Counted from the first letter of the stretch, positions 19,673 to 28,777 are shown. The stretch is DNA of 64,000 nucleotides from Aliihoeflea sp023389195 (GCA_023389195.1 JAEWET010000043.1:62001-126000), one strand, 5' to 3'. A program made the numbers and translations. Notes: generated from the letters alone by a model not told the origin.

Positions 19673-20164
19673 TCAGGCGGCGAGCACCATCGCCCAGTAA
19701 CGCTGCGCGGGGTCACGCGGATCGGTGACGTAGCCGAGCCCGAAACGGGCGAATTTCGGATCGAGCATGTTGCGGCGATGGCCGGGCGAATTCATCCAGA
19801 TGTCCATCACGCGGGCAAGGTCCATGCGGCCGCGCGCCAGATTCTCGGCCGCCGCGCCATTGGTCTTTACGCTGCCCATCCGGGTCTGGAACGAGCGGCC
19901 GATGCCCGTGTCGTGCGCCATGCGGCCCGATTGCGCCATGTAGCCGGCCTGCACGACAGCCGCGGTTTCCAGTTCACGGTCGGCACGGATCGCGCCGAGT
20001 GAATTGGAACTGCGAATATCGGCGAGGAGCGGAGCGCCGTCGCGGGTCATGCGGACGCTGTCGCCAGAGGGGCCGCGCGACATGCAGCCTGCAAACGGCG
20101 CGAGCGCAAGAGAGCCGCCGCCGAGAATGAGAAGCCGGCGGCGGTCGATCGTCGTTTCGGTCAT
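19673..20164 (-). CDS. CAP (SCP/PR1-like) domain lipoprotein
   Basis: Protein of 163 aa with an N-terminal export signal (DRRRLLILGGGSLALAPFAGC). The twin-arginine-like start and the lipobox-like LALAPFAGC with Cys27 suggest a lipidated, possibly Tat-exported protein. The CAP domain contains YMAQSGRMAHDTG, AAENLARG and the W..SPGHRRNML motif with a histidine that lines the CAP cavity. The bacterial role is unknown. It is a single gene downstream of the MBL-fold gene on the same strand. A GGCGAGG-CAAT-CCTCGCC hairpin at 19647-19664 follows the stop but lacks a T-run. Confidence 0.88.
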   Translation of the reverse strand: MTETTIDRRRLLILGGGSLALAPFAGCMSRGPSGDSVRMTRDGAPLLADIRSSNSLGAIRADRELETAAVVQAGYMAQSGRMAHDTGIGRSFQTRMGSVKTNGAAAENLARGRMDLARVMDIWMNSPGHRRNMLDPKFARFGLGYVTDPRDPAQRYWAMVLAA

Positions 20165-20250
20165 GATGGCCCGTTCGCAATGTCTGTCATCGCCTCGTCC
20201 TTTTCCGGGCGATTGAGGCGAAGCTTGGGCAATGCGACCAGCCGCGTGGC

Positions 20251-21234
20251 TCAGAGATCGAACTGATAGGTCGCCGGAACGTAGCGATAACCCGGCTCGA
20301 TCTTTTCGACGAAGCCGACGGCGGGGAACGGCATGTGATAGCCGATGAAGGGAATCCGGTCCGTCGCGATCATGTCGAAGAGGCGCATGCGGGTTTCGGT
20401 CGCCACCTCCTTGTCCATGTCGAAGCGAACATGCCAGTCCGGCCGCATCAGCGAGGCGACGTAGTGGTTGGCCGCATCGGCGACCAGCATCAGGCGGCGA
20501 CCGCCGCTTTCGACCGAGAACGCCATGTGGCCCGGCGAATGTCCGAAGGCAGCAACGGCGGATATGCCCGACACGACCTCGTCGCCATCGGCAAGAAAAG
20601 TCATGTTCTCCGCCAGCGGCACGACGTTCGACGCAACGGCTTGAGCAGCGTCGGCGGTCTGGCCCTCGGCACGTTCGGGCGCCGTCCAGAAGTCGTATTC
20701 GACCTGCCCGGTGACATAGCGGGCATTGGCAAATGCCGGCTCGCCGCCCTCCATCAAGCCGCCGATATGGTCGCCATGGAAGTGCGTGAGGACGACGACG
20801 TCGATCTCGTCCGGCTGATGGCCGGCTGCCTGCATGCGCTCGCGCAACTGGCCGAGCCCGTTGGCGCGGGCGCCCTCGCCGAGGCCGGTGTCGAACAGAA
20901 TCTTTTCCGCTCCGGTGTCGATGATGACCGGCGCGAAGCCGTTGACGAACTGATCGGAAGGCAGAAAATTCGCCTCCATCAGTTCAGCGACGGCCGTGGC
21001 TTCCTGGTCCTCGCCGAAGATCGGATGCGGGCCATCCGACAGACGTCCGCCATCGAGGATCGTCGTGACGCGAAAATCGCCGAGCTTGAAATTGTGGAAG
21101 CCGGGATTGGCGACTTCGGAAGCGGTCGCGATCTGCGCGCTTGCGGCGCGGACCATGATTTTCGGTGCGGTCAGAGCCATCGCGGCGCCTCCAGCCAGCT
21201 TGAACATCGTTCGACGATCGGTCTTGCCCGTCAT
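20251..21234 (-). CDS. Exported MBL-fold metallo-hydrolase
   Basis: Metallo-beta-lactamase-fold protein of 327 aa. A probable twin-arginine signal (TDRRTMFKLAGGAAMA, cut near residue 34 after ASA) sends it to the periplasm. The metal-binding motif THFHGDHIGG (His151, His153, Asp155, His156) is complete, and GHSPGHMAF and DAANHYVA supply later ligands. The substrate is unknown; related exported proteins are often annotated as lactonase-like. I start at the ATG at 21234, which places the signal peptide at the N-terminus. It is divergent from an MFS exporter across a palindrome-containing gap. Confidence 0.88.
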   Translation of the reverse strand: MTGKTDRRTMFKLAGGAAMALTAPKIMVRAASAQIATASEVANPGFHNFKLGDFRVTTILDGGRLSDGPHPIFGEDQEATAVAELMEANFLPSDQFVNGFAPVIIDTGAEKILFDTGLGEGARANGLGQLRERMQAAGHQPDEIDVVVLTHFHGDHIGGLMEGGEPAFANARYVTGQVEYDFWTAPERAEGQTADAAQAVASNVVPLAENMTFLADGDEVVSGISAVAAFGHSPGHMAFSVESGGRRLMLVADAANHYVASLMRPDWHVRFDMDKEVATETRMRLFDMIATDRIPFIGYHMPFPAVGFVEKIEPGYRYVPATYQFDL

Positions 21235-21313
21235 CGGCCTTCTCCCTGCTTTGTTTAGCGATGCCGCATCAGATGGACCAGAGCACGAGCGCGGCAAACG
21301 CTCTCACACAGAA

Positions 21314-21331
21314 GTGAACCGTTCACATGTG
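21314..21331. promoter_or_regulatory. Palindromes between MBL hydrolase and MFS exporter
   Basis: GTGAACCGTTCAC (21314-21326) is a perfect 13-base dyad, overlapped by CACATGTG (21324-21331). They sit inside a larger symmetrical CACAC...TGTGTG arrangement (about 21305-21341). This is a likely operator for a repressor controlling one or both divergent genes; no regulator gene is adjacent, so the binding protein is unknown. Confidence 0.5.
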
Positions 21332-21361
21332 CAATTGTGTGCGCGGGGCGAGGCATGCTAG

Positions 21362-22825
21362 GTGCCCGGCCATGCATTCGCATCTGCGATCTTCCATCGG
21401 ACGCCAGCCTTGAACCGCACCATTCCGCTCATTCTTGCGGTCGCGCTGTTCATGGAGCAGATGGATTCGACCGTCATCGCCACGTCGCTGCCGGCGATCG
21501 CGGCCGATATCGGCACGAGCCCGATCACCCTGAAACTGGCGCTGACTTCGTATTTCGTGGCGCTGGCGATCTTCATTCCCGTTTCCGGCTGGATGGCGGA
21601 TCGGTTCGGCGCCAAGCGGGTGTTTCGCATCGCGATCGGCGTCTTCGTCGTCGGGTCGATCTTCTGCGCCTTCGCGAACTCGCTCGAAGCCTTCGTCGGT
21701 TCGCGCTTCCTGCAGGGCATGGGCGGCGCGATGATGACACCGGTCGGCCGTCTGGTGCTGGTGCGCGCGACGCGGCGCGACCAACTCGTCTCGGCCATGG
21801 CCTGGCTGACCGTCCCGGCCTTGATCGGGCCGCTCATCGGCCCGCCGGTCGGCGGATTCATCACCACCTATTTCACCTGGCACTGGATCTTCCTGATCAA
21901 CGTGCCGATCGGCGTCCTTGGCATCATCGTCGCCGGACGCGTGCTGCCGGAAATGCCGGGCGGCATCGCCGCGCCGATCGACTGGCGCGGCTTCGCGCTG
22001 GCTGCCATCGCCGCAGCGGGCATCGTGTTCGGACTTTCGGTTGTCTCGCTGCCGGCGCTGCCGCCTGTCGTCGGCATCGCGACGCTCGTCGTCGGCATGC
22101 TCGCATCGGTGTTTTACGTGCGCCATTCGCGCGTCACCTTGTCTCCGATCCTCGATCTGAGGCTCTTCAACAATCCGGTGCCGCGGATCGCGATCCTCTC
22201 GGGCTCGATCTTCCGCATCGGCGTCGGCGCGACGCCGTTCCTGTTGCCGCTGATGTTCCAGCTCGCCTTCGGGCTCGACGCGTTTCAGTCGGGCCTATTG
22301 ACGTTTGCCAGCGCCATCGGCGCCATCTCGCTGAAGTTCGTGGCGACCAAGGCGCTGCGCACCTTCGGCTTTCGCACGGTCTTGCTTACGGCGGTCGTCG
22401 GCGGGGCCAACCTGATCGCCATCAACGGGTTCTTCACGCCGCAGACGCCCTATGCCGTGATCATCGGGACTTTGATCGTCGCGGGTTTCCTGCGCTCGCT
22501 GTTCTTCACCTCGAACAATGCGCTCGTCTTCGCCGAAATCGACGACAGCCAGGCCAGCCAGGCGACGGCGATCGCTGCCGTGTCGCAGCAGATCTCGATC
22601 GCGCTGGGTGTGGCGGCGGCGGGCATGCTGCTTGAAGCGCATCATTTGTGGACTGGTGAGCCGATCGGGCTCGAGGCCTTCTCGTTCGCCTTCTTCGCCG
22701 TCGGCGGGCTGGCCGCGCTCGCCATTTTGCCGATCCTCGGCCTGTCCAGGACCGCTGGCCGGACGGTGTCCGGCCACGGCCTTGAGAAGCACAAGGACGA
22801 TCAGGCCTCGCTGCCGGGGGAGTGA
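21362..22825 (+). CDS. EmrB/QacA-type (DHA2) MFS drug exporter
   Basis: Fourteen-helix drug:H+ antiporter of up to 487 aa. Seen: LFMEQMDSTVIATSLPAIA (the DHA2 motif D1 in helix 1), GWMADRFGAKRVFR (motif A), RFLQGMGGAMMTPVGR, and PALIGPLIGPPVGGFI (motif C of exporters). It should pump out toxic hydrophobic compounds. The first possible start is GTG at 21362; a TTG at 21410 (giving MNRTIPLILAVALF) begins right at helix 1 and is equally plausible. The 3' end overlaps the convergent rlmE gene by 25 bases. Confidence 0.9.
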   Translation: MPGHAFASAIFHRTPALNRTIPLILAVALFMEQMDSTVIATSLPAIAADIGTSPITLKLALTSYFVALAIFIPVSGWMADRFGAKRVFRIAIGVFVVGSIFCAFANSLEAFVGSRFLQGMGGAMMTPVGRLVLVRATRRDQLVSAMAWLTVPALIGPLIGPPVGGFITTYFTWHWIFLINVPIGVLGIIVAGRVLPEMPGGIAAPIDWRGFALAAIAAAGIVFGLSVVSLPALPPVVGIATLVVGMLASVFYVRHSRVTLSPILDLRLFNNPVPRIAILSGSIFRIGVGATPFLLPLMFQLAFGLDAFQSGLLTFASAIGAISLKFVATKALRTFGFRTVLLTAVVGGANLIAINGFFTPQTPYAVIIGTLIVAGFLRSLFFTSNNALVFAEIDDSQASQATAIAAVSQQISIALGVAAAGMLLEAHHLWTGEPIGLEAFSFAFFAVGGLAALAILPILGLSRTAGRTVSGHGLEKHKDDQASLPGE

Positions 22826-23547
22826 TCTTTCGCTTCCGACGGTTCCTGCCTGCCCTTGAAGTCCTTCGCGAGGATGAAGAGCTCGACGGATGCATCGCGC
22901 GAGGCCGGCGGCTTGACGTGATGGACGGTGCGGAAGTTGCGCTTGAGGAGGTCGAGCAGGTCGTTTTCCGTGCCGCCCTGGAACGTCTTGGAGAGGAAAT
23001 GGCCGCCCGGCTTCAGCACCGAAATGGCAAAATCGGCTGCGACTTCGCACAGGTGCATCGTGCGGATGTGGTCCGTCCGCCGGTGGCCGGTGGTCGGTGC
23101 GGCCATGTCCGAGATGACCAGATCGGGCGCGCCGCCGAGTGTTTCCATCAGGCGCTTCGGAGCTTCATCGTCCAGGAAATCCATCTCCAGAAGCGCAGCG
23201 CCGGGAACCGGATCGACATGCAGATAGTCGATGCCGGCGACCGTGGGTGCGTCGAGGGGCGACTGCACGCGGGCGGCCGCCACCTGGCACCAGCCGCCGG
23301 GCGCCGCCCCCAGATCGAGGATTTTCTGGCCGGGCTTCAGAAGGTTGTACTTGTCGTCGATCTCGATGAGCTTGTAGGCCGCGCGCGAGCGGTAGCCGTC
23401 TGCCTTCGAACGGTGAACGTAGGGGTCGTTGAGATGGCGTTCGAGCCAGCGGCGGGACGAGTTCTTGAGGCCGCGCTTCTTCTTGACGCGGGTCTTGAGC
23501 GCGCGTGCGCCTGTCGGGCCGGAGCCGGGTTTGACGGGTTTCGTCAT
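22801..23547 (-). CDS. rlmE: 23S rRNA (uridine-2'-O-)-methyltransferase RlmE (FtsJ)
   Basis: Methylates U2552 of 23S rRNA in the A loop during late 50S assembly. The 248-residue protein has a basic N-terminal extension (KTRVKKKRGLKNSSRRWLERH), then YRSRAAYKLIEIDDKY with the first catalytic Lys, the SAM loop LDLGAAPGGWCQV, DLVISDMAAPTTGH with the catalytic Asp, and FLSKTFQGG with the second Lys. It overlaps the upstream Ppx gene by 4 bases (ATGA) and the convergent MFS gene at its 3' end. Confidence 0.95.
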   Translation of the reverse strand: MTKPVKPGSGPTGARALKTRVKKKRGLKNSSRRWLERHLNDPYVHRSKADGYRSRAAYKLIEIDDKYNLLKPGQKILDLGAAPGGWCQVAAARVQSPLDAPTVAGIDYLHVDPVPGAALLEMDFLDDEAPKRLMETLGGAPDLVISDMAAPTTGHRRTDHIRTMHLCEVAADFAISVLKPGGHFLSKTFQGGTENDLLDLLKRNFRTVHHVKPPASRDASVELFILAKDFKGRQEPSEAKDHSPGSEA

Positions 23548-24893
23548 GCGTTGAGCGGTCTCCGCTTGCGGGCCCGGCGCCAGACGCCGTCATCAGCCAT
23601 GAGTTCGGATAGCATGCCTTCGCGCAGGCCCCTGTCGGCGACGCGCAGGCGTTTGGACGGCCAGACGCGGCGGATGGCCTCGAGGATGGCGCAGCCGCCG
23701 AGGACGAGGTCGGCACGGTCGGCACCGATGCAGGGATTGGCGACGCGCTTTTCGAATTCCCAGTCGAGCAAAGTCGCGATCATCGCGTCGACTTCGTCGT
23801 TCTGAAGCCAGAGCCCGTCGACCCGGCGCCGGTCGTAGCGTTCGAGGCCGAGATGGATGCCGGCGAGCGTTGTCACCGTGCCGGAGGTGCCGAGAAGGTG
23901 GAAGCCGTCATCGGCGAGGACGTGCGAGAGCCGGTCGCGGCCTTCGAAACGGTCGAGCATGTCGGCGACGTCGTCCACCATCGCGTCGAAGACGTCGCGG
24001 GTGACGTGCCGCCCGCCGAAGCGTTCGGCGAGCGAGACCACGCCAACGGGCAGCGACGTCCACGAGACGATGTGGTTGGCAAGGCGGGGCGTGCGGTGGC
24101 GCGAGACGTCGACCAGCGCGATCTCGGACGAGCCACCGCCGATGTCGAAGAGGACGACGCCCTTGGTGCCGCGTTCGACGAGCGAGCCGCAGCCGGACAC
24201 CGCCAGCCTCGCCTCGGTCTTGCGGTCGATGATTTCCAGCGACAGGCCCGTCTCGCGCCTGACGCGGGCGATGAATTCCGCGCCGTTCGCTGCCGAGCGG
24301 CAGGCTTCGGTCGCGATGAGGCGCACGCGCTTCAGGCGCCGGTTGCGCAGCTTTTCGGCGCAAACCTTGAGCGCTTCGACGGCGCGGTCCATTGCGGCAT
24401 CGGAAAGGCGACCGGACGCCGTCAGCCCCTCGCCCAGGCGGACGATGCGCGAGAAGGCGTCGACGACGCGAAACTGGCCGCCCTTGCCGGGGATGGCGAC
24501 GAGCAGGCGGCAATTGTTGGTGCCGAGGTCCAACGCGGCATAGACCGGCGCATCGCCGCCGCTCGCCACGTCGCGACCGTTGAAGCGGCTCGCGGCAGGT
24601 GCGGGAGGAGGTGCCAGCGGCTTTGGTTGCGGCTGGATGGATTCGGGCTGGGCTGGCTTGTTCTGGGGCGCGTCATCGCGTGCGAAAACCTTGCGGCCAC
24701 GCTTGCGCTTGCGCCTTTTGCGCGATTTGCCGGGCTTCTCGCCCGTCTTATCGTCGGGTCGGCCGTTCGCATGAGGCTGCGCATTTGCATCGCGAACACC
24801 TGGCGGTGGCCGCGAATGCCTTTTGCCGGCGTCGCCGCGCGGCTGGCGCGCCCCGTCCGACGGCACGTCATTGCCGTATTCGGGGTCCGTCAC
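23544..24893 (-). CDS. Ppx/GppA-family phosphatase
   Basis: Exopolyphosphatase or pppGpp phosphatase family protein, about 449 aa. A long basic low-complexity N-terminus (about 1-120, with GKSRKRRKRKRGRK) precedes the ASKHA domain: YAALDLGTNNCRLLVA, the central SRIVRLGEGL, VLFDIGGGSSEIALVD and DGFHLLGTSGTVTTLAG. The last helical HD-like domain of longer Ppx proteins is absent, as in short alphaproteobacterial forms. GTG at 24893 gives a plausible start; an ATG at 24941 is also in frame. It is translationally coupled to rlmE, an arrangement common in rhizobia. Confidence 0.88.
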   Translation of the reverse strand: MTDPEYGNDVPSDGARQPRGDAGKRHSRPPPGVRDANAQPHANGRPDDKTGEKPGKSRKRRKRKRGRKVFARDDAPQNKPAQPESIQPQPKPLAPPPAPAASRFNGRDVASGGDAPVYAALDLGTNNCRLLVAIPGKGGQFRVVDAFSRIVRLGEGLTASGRLSDAAMDRAVEALKVCAEKLRNRRLKRVRLIATEACRSAANGAEFIARVRRETGLSLEIIDRKTEARLAVSGCGSLVERGTKGVVLFDIGGGSSEIALVDVSRHRTPRLANHIVSWTSLPVGVVSLAERFGGRHVTRDVFDAMVDDVADMLDRFEGRDRLSHVLADDGFHLLGTSGTVTTLAGIHLGLERYDRRRVDGLWLQNDEVDAMIATLLDWEFEKRVANPCIGADRADLVLGGCAILEAIRRVWPSKRLRVADRGLREGMLSELMADDGVWRRARKRRPLNA

Positions 24894-24985
24894 TCTATTC
24901 CCTTCGGCGCCGCGCCAGCAAACAAAGCCGGCAGCAGGCACTCCTGTCTTTCACGTTGACCAAACTGTAACAGCCCTTGGGGCGT

Positions 24986-25753
24986 TCACCAAGCCCGCCA
25001 GACACCGGATGTCAGAATGAAAAGGATCGCGAGGATCGCGAGCGAGGCGATGACGAAGATCGCGTCTGCCGGACGCGATTGCGGCGCGCCGACGATGGTT
25101 CGCGTGCTTGCCGCCCCCAGGCCGCGTGCTTCCATGGCGATCGCGGCGCGGTTGGCTCTACGGATTGCAAAGGCGAGAAGGGGAACGACGAGCGACGCGG
25201 TCTCGACGGGGCCGGGAATGCGGCGCGGGGTCCGCCCCTTCTTCATCGCGCGGGCGAGGCGAATCTGCTGCGCCTCGGAGGCGAGGTCCGGAACGAGGTG
25301 AAGCGCCGAAAAGAGCGCATAACCGATGCGCGGCGACAGGCGCCAATTCGCCATCAGCGCCTTGATGAAGCGGCCAGGTTCGGTCGTCAACACGAAGACG
25401 GCCGAGACCATGCCGCAGGCGATTGCGCGCAGGAACAGGACGATGCCGGCGGAGAAGGCGGGCGAGCCAAACGGCGTTTCGGCGGCCACGCGGGTGGCGA
25501 AATCGCTCTCCTCGCGAAAGAGCGTAGCCGTTGTCAGGAAGCCGAAGCCGAACAGCGCGAAGGGGATCATCAGTGCTAAAACGAGAAGCGGCGAGCGGCG
25601 CTCGACGATGATCAGGATGAGCGCGGCAAGGACGACGATGCCGGCCTGGAAGCGGGGATCGAAGACGGCGATCGAGGCGGCGAGCCAGACGAGGCAGACG
25701 ATCAGCTTGGGCAGCGGATGAAGCGTGCTCAGCACGGCGCCGCCTCCATCCAT
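24986..25753 (-). CDS. ykoC: ECF transporter T component (YkoC-like)
   Basis: Membrane coupling protein of 255 aa for an energy-coupling-factor transporter. Several helices near the N-terminus are followed by the EcfT coupling region: AMKKGRTPRRIPGPVETASL and AIAMEARGLGA, the second of two Ala-Arg-Gly-type motifs that contact the ATPase. It overlaps the ATPase gene by 25 bases, so it is made from the same message. With YkoF, YkoE and the fused ATPase it forms the YkoFEDC thiamine/hydroxymethylpyrimidine importer. Confidence 0.88.
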   Translation of the reverse strand: MDGGGAVLSTLHPLPKLIVCLVWLAASIAVFDPRFQAGIVVLAALILIIVERRSPLLVLALMIPFALFGFGFLTTATLFREESDFATRVAAETPFGSPAFSAGIVLFLRAIACGMVSAVFVLTTEPGRFIKALMANWRLSPRIGYALFSALHLVPDLASEAQQIRLARAMKKGRTPRRIPGPVETASLVVPLLAFAIRRANRAAIAMEARGLGAASTRTIVGAPQSRPADAIFVIASLAILAILFILTSGVWRAW

Positions 25754-27378
25754 TCGGCGAGCTTCAGGATTTCTGGCGCGACCAGACCGGTATGGGCGAG
25801 AAGCTGGGTGTCGGGCAGGAGGTCGAGGAGCAGCGCGTCGGCAGCGACCGATCCACCTTCGAGAACGATGCCGCGCGAACAGGTCTTGAGGGCGAAATCC
25901 ATGTCGTGGGTGATGACGACGACCGCCCTGCCCGCCGCCGCGATCTTTGCAATGCGCGATGCGATCTCGTCGCTGGCAGCGGCATCGAGGCCGGCTGTGG
26001 GTTCGTCGAGGACAAGGAATGGCCAGCGCGTGTCCGCCGTCAAGGTCGCGAGCGCGAGGCGGCGTTTCTGGCCTTGCGAGAGTTCGAACGGGTGCTGGAC
26101 GGCCACGCTTTCGAGCCGCCAGGCGGAAAGGAGCGTGTCGACATGCGCCGAGCCCTTGCCGGCGATCGATTCGAGTTCGGCCCGGACGCTGGCTTCGGTG
26201 AACTGCGTTTCGGGCCGCTGAAAGGCGAAGCCGCCAGCCGGGCCGGTTCGGGTTCCGGCCTTGAGGCGGAGCAGGCCGGCAAGTGTCGCGCCGAGAGTGG
26301 ACTTGCCCGCGCCGTTGCGGCCGAGAAGCGCGATGGTTTCGCCGGGGCGGATTGCAAGCGAGATGTCGTGCAGGACAGGTCTGGCGAAGAGCGGCGCGCA
26401 GGCGGCGCGGTCGAGCGTGACCAGCGGTTCGCCGTCTGCCTGTGTCGGTTCGGCGATGCGCTGCGATATAAAATGGCGGATCACAGTTCCGGCGGCGGAC
26501 TTGTCACCGGGCGGGCGGCGGTCGAGGTCGGCGATGATCTCGGACATGGCCAGCGGCGGTGTGTCGAGCGCGATGCCGATCCCGAGCAAAAGCCGGTCGA
26601 GGTCGGATGCGAGCGGGCGCCAGATGCCTTCCTGCGCGAAACGTGCGCCATGGGCGCGGAAGATGTCGCGCGGCGGGCCGTCGGCGATGAGCCTGCCGTC
26701 GCGGCCGATGATGGCGACGCGGTCGATCGTGTCGATCAGCCCGTCGAGGCGGTGGTCGACGACGAGAAGAGTCTGCCCCTCCCCGCCGATGACGGCGTGC
26801 AGCCGCGCTGCCGCCTGCGGCGACAGATGCGCGGTCGGCTCGTCGGCGATGAAGAGTTCGGCCTCCTGCGCAAGCGCGGCGGCAAGCGCGACGAGCTGCT
26901 TTTCACCGCCGGAGAGCGAGGCGGTGCGGCGCGCGCGCCAGCTTGGCGGCACGCCCGCCCTATCGAGCGCACGGTCGACCCGGACGGTGATCTCGCCTTC
27001 GGGCAGCGCGCGGTTTTCGAGTGCGAAGGCGACTTCATCGCCGACCGTCATGCCGCACAGCGTCTGGTCGGCGTCCTGGAAAAGCTGGGCGACTGAAGCG
27101 GACCACGCCGCCGGCGACCGGCTCGCGGCCGGGACGCCCAGCGTTGCAACATCGCCCGAGATTTCGGCGGGGATCGTCACCGGCACAAGGCCGGTGACGG
27201 TGTTGAGTAAGGTGGACTTACCGCAGCCGGACGGGCCGAGGATCAACAGCCGCTCGCCCTTGCTCAGATAAAGCGATACCGGGCCGACGGCCGCCGCGGT
27301 GGCGTAGGGATAGCGGACAGCGACCCCTTGCCAAGCGACCGCCGGCGCCGCTTCAGGTGCGCTGAAGGCGACGTTCAT
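25729..27378 (-). CDS. ykoD: ECF transporter duplicated ATPase (YkoD-like)
   Basis: One 549-residue polypeptide with two ABC ATPase domains. The first (about 1-240) has Walker A GPSGCGKST, signature LSGGEKQL and Walker B ELFIADEPT. The second (about 315-530) has GRNGAGKST, signature LSQGQKRRLALA and FLVLDEPTAGLD. Fused ATPases are the normal YkoD layout. It energises uptake of thiamine or its pyrimidine precursor. Gene overlaps on both sides (26 bases with ykoE, 25 with ykoC) show tight translational coupling. Confidence 0.92.
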   Translation of the reverse strand: MNVAFSAPEAAPAVAWQGVAVRYPYATAAAVGPVSLYLSKGERLLILGPSGCGKSTLLNTVTGLVPVTIPAEISGDVATLGVPAASRSPAAWSASVAQLFQDADQTLCGMTVGDEVAFALENRALPEGEITVRVDRALDRAGVPPSWRARRTASLSGGEKQLVALAAALAQEAELFIADEPTAHLSPQAAARLHAVIGGEGQTLLVVDHRLDGLIDTIDRVAIIGRDGRLIADGPPRDIFRAHGARFAQEGIWRPLASDLDRLLLGIGIALDTPPLAMSEIIADLDRRPPGDKSAAGTVIRHFISQRIAEPTQADGEPLVTLDRAACAPLFARPVLHDISLAIRPGETIALLGRNGAGKSTLGATLAGLLRLKAGTRTGPAGGFAFQRPETQFTEASVRAELESIAGKGSAHVDTLLSAWRLESVAVQHPFELSQGQKRRLALATLTADTRWPFLVLDEPTAGLDAAASDEIASRIAKIAAAGRAVVVITHDMDFALKTCSRGIVLEGGSVAADALLLDLLPDTQLLAHTGLVAPEILKLAEWMEAAPC

Positions 27379-27937
27379 GGTCGATCTTCAGGCCCGAGAG
27401 GACACCGGTCTTGTAGAGCGCTTCGACCACGAGATGGCCGGCAAGGCCGCCAAGGATCGCGCCGCTGAGGCAGCGCAGCGCGAACATGGTGACGAGCAGG
27501 CCCGGCGCCAGCGCGCCGTAGTCGAAGCGGACCCAGGTGTAGGCGAAGGAGGCGATTGCCGCGCCGACGCCGGCCAGCATCAGCACCGGCAGGCGGTAGT
27601 TCTTCCAGCGCGTGGCGGCGAAGACGGCTTCGGCGCCGGCGCCTTGGACGAGGCCGGTGACGAGCAGAAGAAGGCCGGCCGGGCTGCCGAGAAGGACCTG
27701 CACGAGAGCCGCCAGCACTTCCGACAGGAGCGCGGCACCCGGCTTGCGGATGATCGCGGCGGCGATGATGGAGACGATGAACCAGAAGCCCATCACCACA
27801 TCCATGGTGACAGCGCCGAAGATCGCCTGCGCGATCAGCCAGACCTGCACCCAGGCCAGATAGAGAACGCCGAAGACGGCGCCGAGAACGGCGACGATGA
27901 GGATTTCGCGCAGGGTCCAGCCGCGAGTGGTTAGCAT
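27353..27937 (-). CDS. ykoE: ECF transporter S component (YkoE-like, thiamine/HMP)
   Basis: Substrate-binding membrane component of about 194 aa. YkoE family features: N-terminal TLREILIVAVLGAVFGVLYLA, six hydrophobic segments, and GAGAEAVFAATRWKNYRL in the middle. I start at the ATG at 27937 (MLTTRGWTL) because CAAGGAAAC lies at the right distance; an ATG 21 bases upstream is less well placed. Vitamin specificity is inferred from the family and from the TPP riboswitch at the head of the operon. Confidence 0.9.
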   Translation of the reverse strand: MLTTRGWTLREILIVAVLGAVFGVLYLAWVQVWLIAQAIFGAVTMDVVMGFWFIVSIIAAAIIRKPGAALLSEVLAALVQVLLGSPAGLLLLVTGLVQGAGAEAVFAATRWKNYRLPVLMLAGVGAAIASFAYTWVRFDYGALAPGLLVTMFALRCLSGAILGGLAGHLVVEALYKTGVLSGLKIDHERRLQRT

Positions 27938-27995
27938 GACGATGTTTCCTTGGAGCAAGAGAGGCGCGCCTTTCCGGCGCGCCGGAAAGACGAGA

Positions 27996-28607
27996 TCAGC
28001 CGATTTTGCTCGGGCTGTTCGCAGAGACGGTCAGGTCGAGTGCGACATGGCCGTTCGGCGCGCCGAAGCGCAGGAAGGCCTCGCTCAAGGTGGCGAAGAC
28101 GGGGCCGGCGTCGCCGCCCAGCTTGGTGCAGAAATTCTTCGATTTTTCGAACACGCCCGACGATTTCAGGAAGTCGATGCAGCCATAGATCTCATCCATG
28201 TGGTGGCTGCCGCCGAGCGGATAGAGCGAGAACTGGGCCGCGACCTCGACGCCCGTCATGCCTGCTTGTGCGACCGCTTCGCGGGCAGCGGCGATGCGCT
28301 CGTCGAGCGGCGCGGCCGTGCCGAAATCGGCCGAGGGCGTGCAGATTTCGTCATCGGGTTCACCCGGGCAGCCGCGCGACACGGCGGCTGAGAGGACGCA
28401 GTGGACGCCGGTGCCGGCAGCAGACGCGAAGAGGTCGCGCATGGCCGGGAAGATTTCCTCCGGAGGCCCGACGATCAGCGTCGAGACGTCGTCGGTCTCG
28501 ATGCGGAAGCGCGGCCGGTAGGGCTCGAGCGCATCGACGGCCTCGAGGATGACGGCGACGAAATCGTCGCACATCGGATAAAGGGAAAGCTGCGCACCTG
28601 AAAACAT
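27996..28607 (-). CDS. ykoF: Thiamine/HMP-binding protein YkoF
   Basis: Soluble protein of 203 aa with two similar ACT-like halves. Each half begins with a matching strand motif: GAQLSLYPM...DFVAVILEAVDAL near the N-terminus and AQFSLYPLGGSHHMDEIYGCID near residue 120. Bacillus YkoF binds thiamine and its HMP moiety. The gene leads the ykoFEDC operon, directly after the riboswitch. The ribosome binding site (GAGGCGG) abuts the 3' end of the riboswitch. Confidence 0.92.
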   Translation of the reverse strand: MFSGAQLSLYPMCDDFVAVILEAVDALEPYRPRFRIETDDVSTLIVGPPEEIFPAMRDLFASAAGTGVHCVLSAAVSRGCPGEPDDEICTPSADFGTAAPLDERIAAAREAVAQAGMTGVEVAAQFSLYPLGGSHHMDEIYGCIDFLKSSGVFEKSKNFCTKLGGDAGPVFATLSEAFLRFGAPNGHVALDLTVSANSPSKIG

Positions 28608-28611
28608 GAAC

Positions 28612-28706
28612 CGCCTCGCTCCGCTGGTATTACCCAGATCAGCTTGAGGGTCCGAAAGCATGTCGCTTCGCGTCTCAGCCCCGGCATTACGGAGCACCCC
28701 TGTGGA
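28612..28706 (-). ncRNA. TPP riboswitch (THI element)
   Basis: On the minus strand the 95 bases before ykoF carry the hallmarks of the thiamine pyrophosphate aptamer: CAGGGGTGCT at the 5' end, the pyrimidine-sensing CTGAGA (28673-28678), then ACCCTCAAGCTGATCTGG and GTAATACCAGCGGAGCGAGG, the pyrophosphate-sensing helix. The 3' end runs directly into the ykoF Shine-Dalgarno region, and no T-run terminator is seen, so control of translation start is more likely than attenuation. Confidence 0.95.
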
Positions 28707-28777
28707 ATGGCGGCAGGGGTAACATCGCGTTTGCCGGCTTGGCAAGGGGATATCTGCCATACCAGCGAGGATGACCT

